The notes under the pieces: model-generated
What the model saw: the letters and a program-made list of their open reading frames with translations, nothing else
The model's database searches: none
What the model was told of the DNA's origin: nothing
Made by a program: the position numbers and the translations under genes
Assembly (NCBI GenBank): GCA_049276455.1
Contig: JBASWL010000200.1
Coordinates: 1 to 64,000 of the forward strand
Source of the DNA: Georgfuchsia sp049276455
GTDB lineage: Bacteria; Pseudomonadota; Gammaproteobacteria; Burkholderiales; Rhodocyclaceae
Length of the DNA: 64,000 nucleotides
Direction of reading: 5' to 3'
In this document: positions 60,910 through 64,000 of the stretch, piece after piece
Position numbering within the stretch: position 1 is the stretch's first letter
Layout of the letters: each line of letters begins with the position of its first letter

Positions 60910-63900
60910 CTACGCAGGCAGTGTATAGCCCCTCTCGCGGAACAGCCTGAGACAGGCATCGGCGACTACAGGATCGTACGCTGACCCGCGCCCTCGCTCG
61001 ATTTCCGCCAAGGCTTTGTCGATGCCCATGCCAGGTCGATAGGGCCGGTGCGAGGATATCGCCTCGACCACATCGGCCACTGCCATGATGCGTGCTTCGA
61101 ACAGGATTTCCTCGCCCTTGAGGCCCTGCGGATAGCCGCTGCCATTGATGCGCTCATGGTGCTGCAACGCGACCTGTGCAACCGGCCACGGAAACTCCAC
61201 AGACTTCAGTACGTCGTAACCCGCCTGGGGATGTCCCTGTATCAGCTGATACTCGATCGCGCTCAGCTTGCCGGGCTTGGAAAGGATTTCCGATGGAATG
61301 TTGATCTTGCCGATGTCGTGCAGGGAGCCGGCGACTTTCAATCCCTCCTGCCGGTTCTCGTCAAGGCCGAGTTCGGCGCCAATGGCGACCGCAATCTCCG
61401 CCACCCGCCGCTCGTGGCCGGCGGTATAGGGATCGCGCAATTCGCTCATGATCGTCGCCACTTCCACCGTACCCATGAACGCGGTCTTGAGTTCTCCGAT
61501 GTAATGCTGGATCGCTTCCTCGGCGCGCTTTTTCTCGGAGATGTCCTGGATCAGTCCGATCACCGCCGGCCGGTTTTTATAATTGGCTTGCATGCCGTGC
61601 ACACCGACCTCGATGATCGAGCCATCCTTGCGCAGGGCAGTGAATTCGTAGGCTACGTTTATCTCATGGCCTTCGATGCGGGTGCGAATGTTCTCGGCAA
61701 CGACACCGCGATCCTTCTCGGCAACCAGCGACAAGATATTGCGACCGATCAGCTCGGCAGCGGACTCGTAGCCGAAAATTTCGGCGAAGCGCGGATTCAC
61801 ATAGGCGAACTTGTCATCCTGGATGATGTAGCTGCCGGCAATCCCTTGTTCGACCAGGCCGCGAAACTGTTTTTCAGCCTCGCGCAAGTCCTTCTCCGCT
61901 TTCATCCGCGCCGCTTCGCGCGCGTAGTTGTCGAGCGCGAAAGAGATATCAAGCGCCATCTCATCGAGCGTCGCAACCAGTTCCTGCGAGAAGAACCCCA
62001 AATCGTCGGCGTAAAGATTGATGGCGCCGATCACGGCATCGCCCTGGCGGATCGGAAACTTGGCCGCGGCGCGTACGCCGGCGCGCCGGGCCACCTCGTG
62101 CCACGGTGCCATTGCCGGATCATGGAGGAAATCATTGCTGATTACATGGGCGCCAGAAAGAATTATCTGTCCGGTGAGTCCCTTTCTCAGGCGGCTCGCG
62201 CCGTCCTGCTGAAGGTCAAGTTGATCGATATAGCCAGTGTCCGTGCCGTATCTTGCAGCCACCTTCAGTTGCGGATCGTCCTGCTCGATCAAGCCGATCC
62301 AGGCGAAGCGGAAGCGGCCATGCTCCACGGCGATGCGGCACACGGCCTGGAACAGCTCCTCGCGGCTCGTGACGCGCACAATCGTCTGGTTGGTCTGGGA
62401 CAGCATGTCATAGAGGTCTTTCTGCCGCGCCAGCGCCAGCTCCGCTTGCCTGCGCTGCGATTCGCGGACGAAGGTTTCGAGCGCAAAATCGATATCCCTG
62501 GTCATTTCAAGCAGCAGGTGTTGCGCCTGTTCATCAAAGGCGTTTGTCTCATCGGCATACAAGGTAATGGTGCCAACCGTGGTGCCGTTTCGACTCAGGG
62601 GCAGGGCCGCCGATGCTTTGATGCCAAAAGGCGCGGCACGCTCACGCCATGGTGCCATGATCGGATCAATCTGGAAATCCTGACACCAAACCGGACGGTT
62701 TTCTCTGGCTGCCGTGCCCGTTGGTCCGCGACCCAGTGGTTTGCCGGGATCCGCTGTAACTTCAAGTCCTTGAAGATACTCGTCGATGTGATCGCCAAAT
62801 GTGGCGACAGCTGTGATGATTGACGTGTTCGGGTCGACAAGGCCAATCCATGCCATCTTCATGCCGCCAAACTCTACCGCAATGCGGCAGATTCGCGGGA
62901 ACAACTCTTCCTCGTCGGTACTGCGCACAATGGCCTCGTTACACTGGCTCAGCGCGGCGTAGAGTTGCGTGTGCCGCAGGATTTTCGCCTCGGCTGCCTT
63001 GCGCTCGGTAATGTCGCGGATGATGCCGGTGAAATACCGGTACTCTCCCACGCTCCATTCCGCCAGCGAGAGATCGATAGGGAATTCGCTGGCGTCCTTG
63101 CGCCGTCCTGCCAGTTCGACGGTTGCTTTGCCAATGACGTGTTGCTCGCCGCCGGATTGCACCCGCTTCATGCCAGCGAGATGCCGCTCATGGAAGCGCT
63201 CCGGCATCAGCAGGGTCAGCGGTTGCCCAATGATTTCGGTTTCCGCGTAGCCGAACATGCGCTCGGCGCCAGGGTTCCATTTGACGATGATTCCCGAACT
63301 GTCCGCGGTGACGATGGCATCGGGGGCGGTCTGGACGACTGCGCGATAGCGTGCCGCGCTGGAGGCCAGCTCCTCGGCAGCATGGACTCTTTCCGCATAA
63401 TGGCGCAGGCGTTGTTGCCGCCCGATGAGGCTTAGCGCCATGCCGGCGGCAAGCAGCAGCACGGCAATGATACCCGCCGTCAGCCACAGGGAACTCTGGA
63501 TCGATGCCAGAAATTCATCCTTGTCCATGCGCGTGAGCAGGAACCACGGCGTGTCGGGCACTTTGCGCAGCGCCGCAATGATCGGTACCCCGCGATAATC
63601 CGTTCCTTCGACAATGCCTTCCTGCCCGAGTACGGCTTTCACCGCGGGTTTGTCAATTTCGGTCAGCGGGTAGTGCAGCGTGAGGGCCGTGTTCTTGCGG
63701 TAGCGAAGCTGGTTCAGATACTGCACGTTGTCGCCATCGCGGCGCACCAGCAGCGTCTCTGCGGAAGGGCTCTGCGTGGGCCAGAGTTCGATCAAGGGAT
63801 AAAGGTTTCTGCCAGGGTCGACTTCCAGCATCACGACACCCAATGGCCGGCCGCCGGCCACAGGCTCGAAAATGGGTACCAGCAGCGTGAGGTGGGGTGC

Positions 63901-64000
63901 CTCTCCCGCTTGATCGACGTGAAAATCATCCAGACTGACCTTGTTCGACCGCAGCGCATGGCGGGCAGTGTCGAGTTCCCTGGCATTGGGCGATATATCG
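60910..64000 (-). CDS. PAS/GAF sensor with C-terminal HD-GYP phosphodiesterase domain (5' end outside window)
   Basis: The visible 1029 residues are open to the right edge. Order from N to C: part of a periplasmic dCache-like sensor, a membrane helix (LWLTAGIIAVLLLAAGMALSLI), a PAS domain (FGYAETEIIGQPLTLLMPE), GAF domain 1 (RPVWCQDFQID), GAF domain 2, a second PAS (IFGYESAAELIGRNIL), then an HD-GYP domain with HDIGKINIPSEIL and HHERINGSGYP. The last motif has N where DGSGYP is usual. HD-GYP enzymes hydrolyse c-di-GMP. No ORF in the 140 bp before 63861 has a stop, so the true start is beyond the window. Confidence 0.93.
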   Translation of the reverse strand, partial: DISPNARELDTARHALRSNKVSLDDFHVDQAGEAPHLTLLVPIFEPVAGGRPLGVVMLEVDPGRNLYPLIELWPTQSPSAETLLVRRDGDNVQYLNQLRYRKNTALTLHYPLTEIDKPAVKAVLGQEGIVEGTDYRGVPIIAALRKVPDTPWFLLTRMDKDEFLASIQSSLWLTAGIIAVLLLAAGMALSLIGRQQRLRHYAERVHAAEELASSAARYRAVVQTAPDAIVTADSSGIIVKWNPGAERMFGYAETEIIGQPLTLLMPERFHERHLAGMKRVQSGGEQHVIGKATVELAGRRKDASEFPIDLSLAEWSVGEYRYFTGIIRDITERKAAEAKILRHTQLYAALSQCNEAIVRSTDEEELFPRICRIAVEFGGMKMAWIGLVDPNTSIITAVATFGDHIDEYLQGLEVTADPGKPLGRGPTGTAARENRPVWCQDFQIDPIMAPWRERAAPFGIKASAALPLSRNGTTVGTITLYADETNAFDEQAQHLLLEMTRDIDFALETFVRESQRRQAELALARQKDLYDMLSQTNQTIVRVTSREELFQAVCRIAVEHGRFRFAWIGLIEQDDPQLKVAARYGTDTGYIDQLDLQQDGASRLRKGLTGQIILSGAHVISNDFLHDPAMAPWHEVARRAGVRAAAKFPIRQGDAVIGAINLYADDLGFFSQELVATLDEMALDISFALDNYAREAARMKAEKDLREAEKQFRGLVEQGIAGSYIIQDDKFAYVNPRFAEIFGYESAAELIGRNILSLVAEKDRGVVAENIRTRIEGHEINVAYEFTALRKDGSIIEVGVHGMQANYKNRPAVIGLIQDISEKKRAEEAIQHYIGELKTAFMGTVEVATIMSELRDPYTAGHERRVAEIAVAIGAELGLDENRQEGLKVAGSLHDIGKINIPSEILSKPGKLSAIEYQLIQGHPQAGYDVLKSVEFPWPVAQVALQHHERINGSGYPQGLKGEEILFEARIMAVADVVEAISSHRPYRPGMGIDKALAEIERGRGSAYDPVVADACLRLFRERGYTLPA

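Noticed and set aside
61048..62823. Long plus-strand frame opposite the HD-GYP gene (591 codons)
   Set aside because: Sense frame contains PAS, GAF and HD-GYP motifs; the other is a shadow.
1..64000. CRISPR array, prophage or rRNA operon
   Set aside because: No repeat-spacer pattern, phage genes or rRNA sequence was seen in the window.

Overview
The window looks like the chromosome of a betaproteobacterium, probably of the Rhodocyclales/Sterolibacteriaceae type. The grounds are gene order typical of that group (ispB | rplU-rpmA-obgE-proB; yajC-secD-secF behind queA-tgt; pcnB-folK-panB-panC beside hda | purM; rsxB-nth) and a facultatively anaerobic gene set: FNR, an ETF-quinone oxidoreductase, [NiFe]-hydrogenase maturation genes, pyruvate phosphate dikinase and a CcoI-type copper ATPase. 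No rRNA, CRISPR array or intact prophage is visible. Species-level assignment is inference.

Layout. 1-3.3 kb: start of ispB (minus), then rplU-rpmA-obgE-proB behind a strong sigma70 promoter. 3.5-9.9 kb: a CDF metal exporter and the minus-strand run queA-tgt-yajC-secD-secF. 10.0-11.8 kb: tRNA-Leu(CAA), a previously unremarked candidate FNR-controlled small RNA, and a VF530/RIO-kinase pair. 11.9-17.5 kb: hypB-hypF-hypC-hypD, an antisense lipoprotein gene, then hypE; hypB has lost its central GTPase section. 17.6-22.2 kb: ppdK, a decayed IS110-type transposase and an FNR-box-preceded universal stress protein. 22.4-31.1 kb: a nitronate-monooxygenase-like flavoprotein, an MBL-fold hydrolase, ETF-QO, a cold-shock protein, fnr, a frameshifted hemN remnant, a TauE/SafE-like membrane protein and a copper P1B ATPase. 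31.1-39.6 kb: pantothenate and folate genes, pcnB, a HAD phosphatase, hda, purM and glmS. 39.8-48.9 kb: phosphate transport (DUF47 + Pit), the overlapping rsxB-nth-FIST-DUF1841 operon, a diguanylate cyclase facing a porin/PstS-like pair, and pyrD. 49.0-58.6 kb: kup, a patatin lipoprotein, both bacterial N-degron transferases (bpt, aat), murI, class I fumarase and acs. 58.6-60.9 kb: a three-gene cassette (thioredoxin-like protein, ArsP-like permease, SigZ-like ECF sigma factor) bracketed by two decayed copies of the acs 3' end. 60.9-64 kb: a large PAS/GAF/HD-GYP sensor that runs off the window.

The most interesting signal is at 10.27-10.42 kb. An FNR-type half-palindrome, a -10 hexamer at the class II distance, about 106 nt containing two small hairpins and an exposed CUCCUCC (anti-Shine-Dalgarno) segment, and a hairpin-plus-U8 terminator are arranged in order on the minus strand. 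The same promoter layout occurs in front of the universal stress gene, and the FNR protein is encoded in the window, so a small oxygen-responsive regulon can be read directly. A second theme is gene erosion: hemN, hypB, the IS110 transposase and two acs tails are all broken in ways that can be reconstructed from the sequence.
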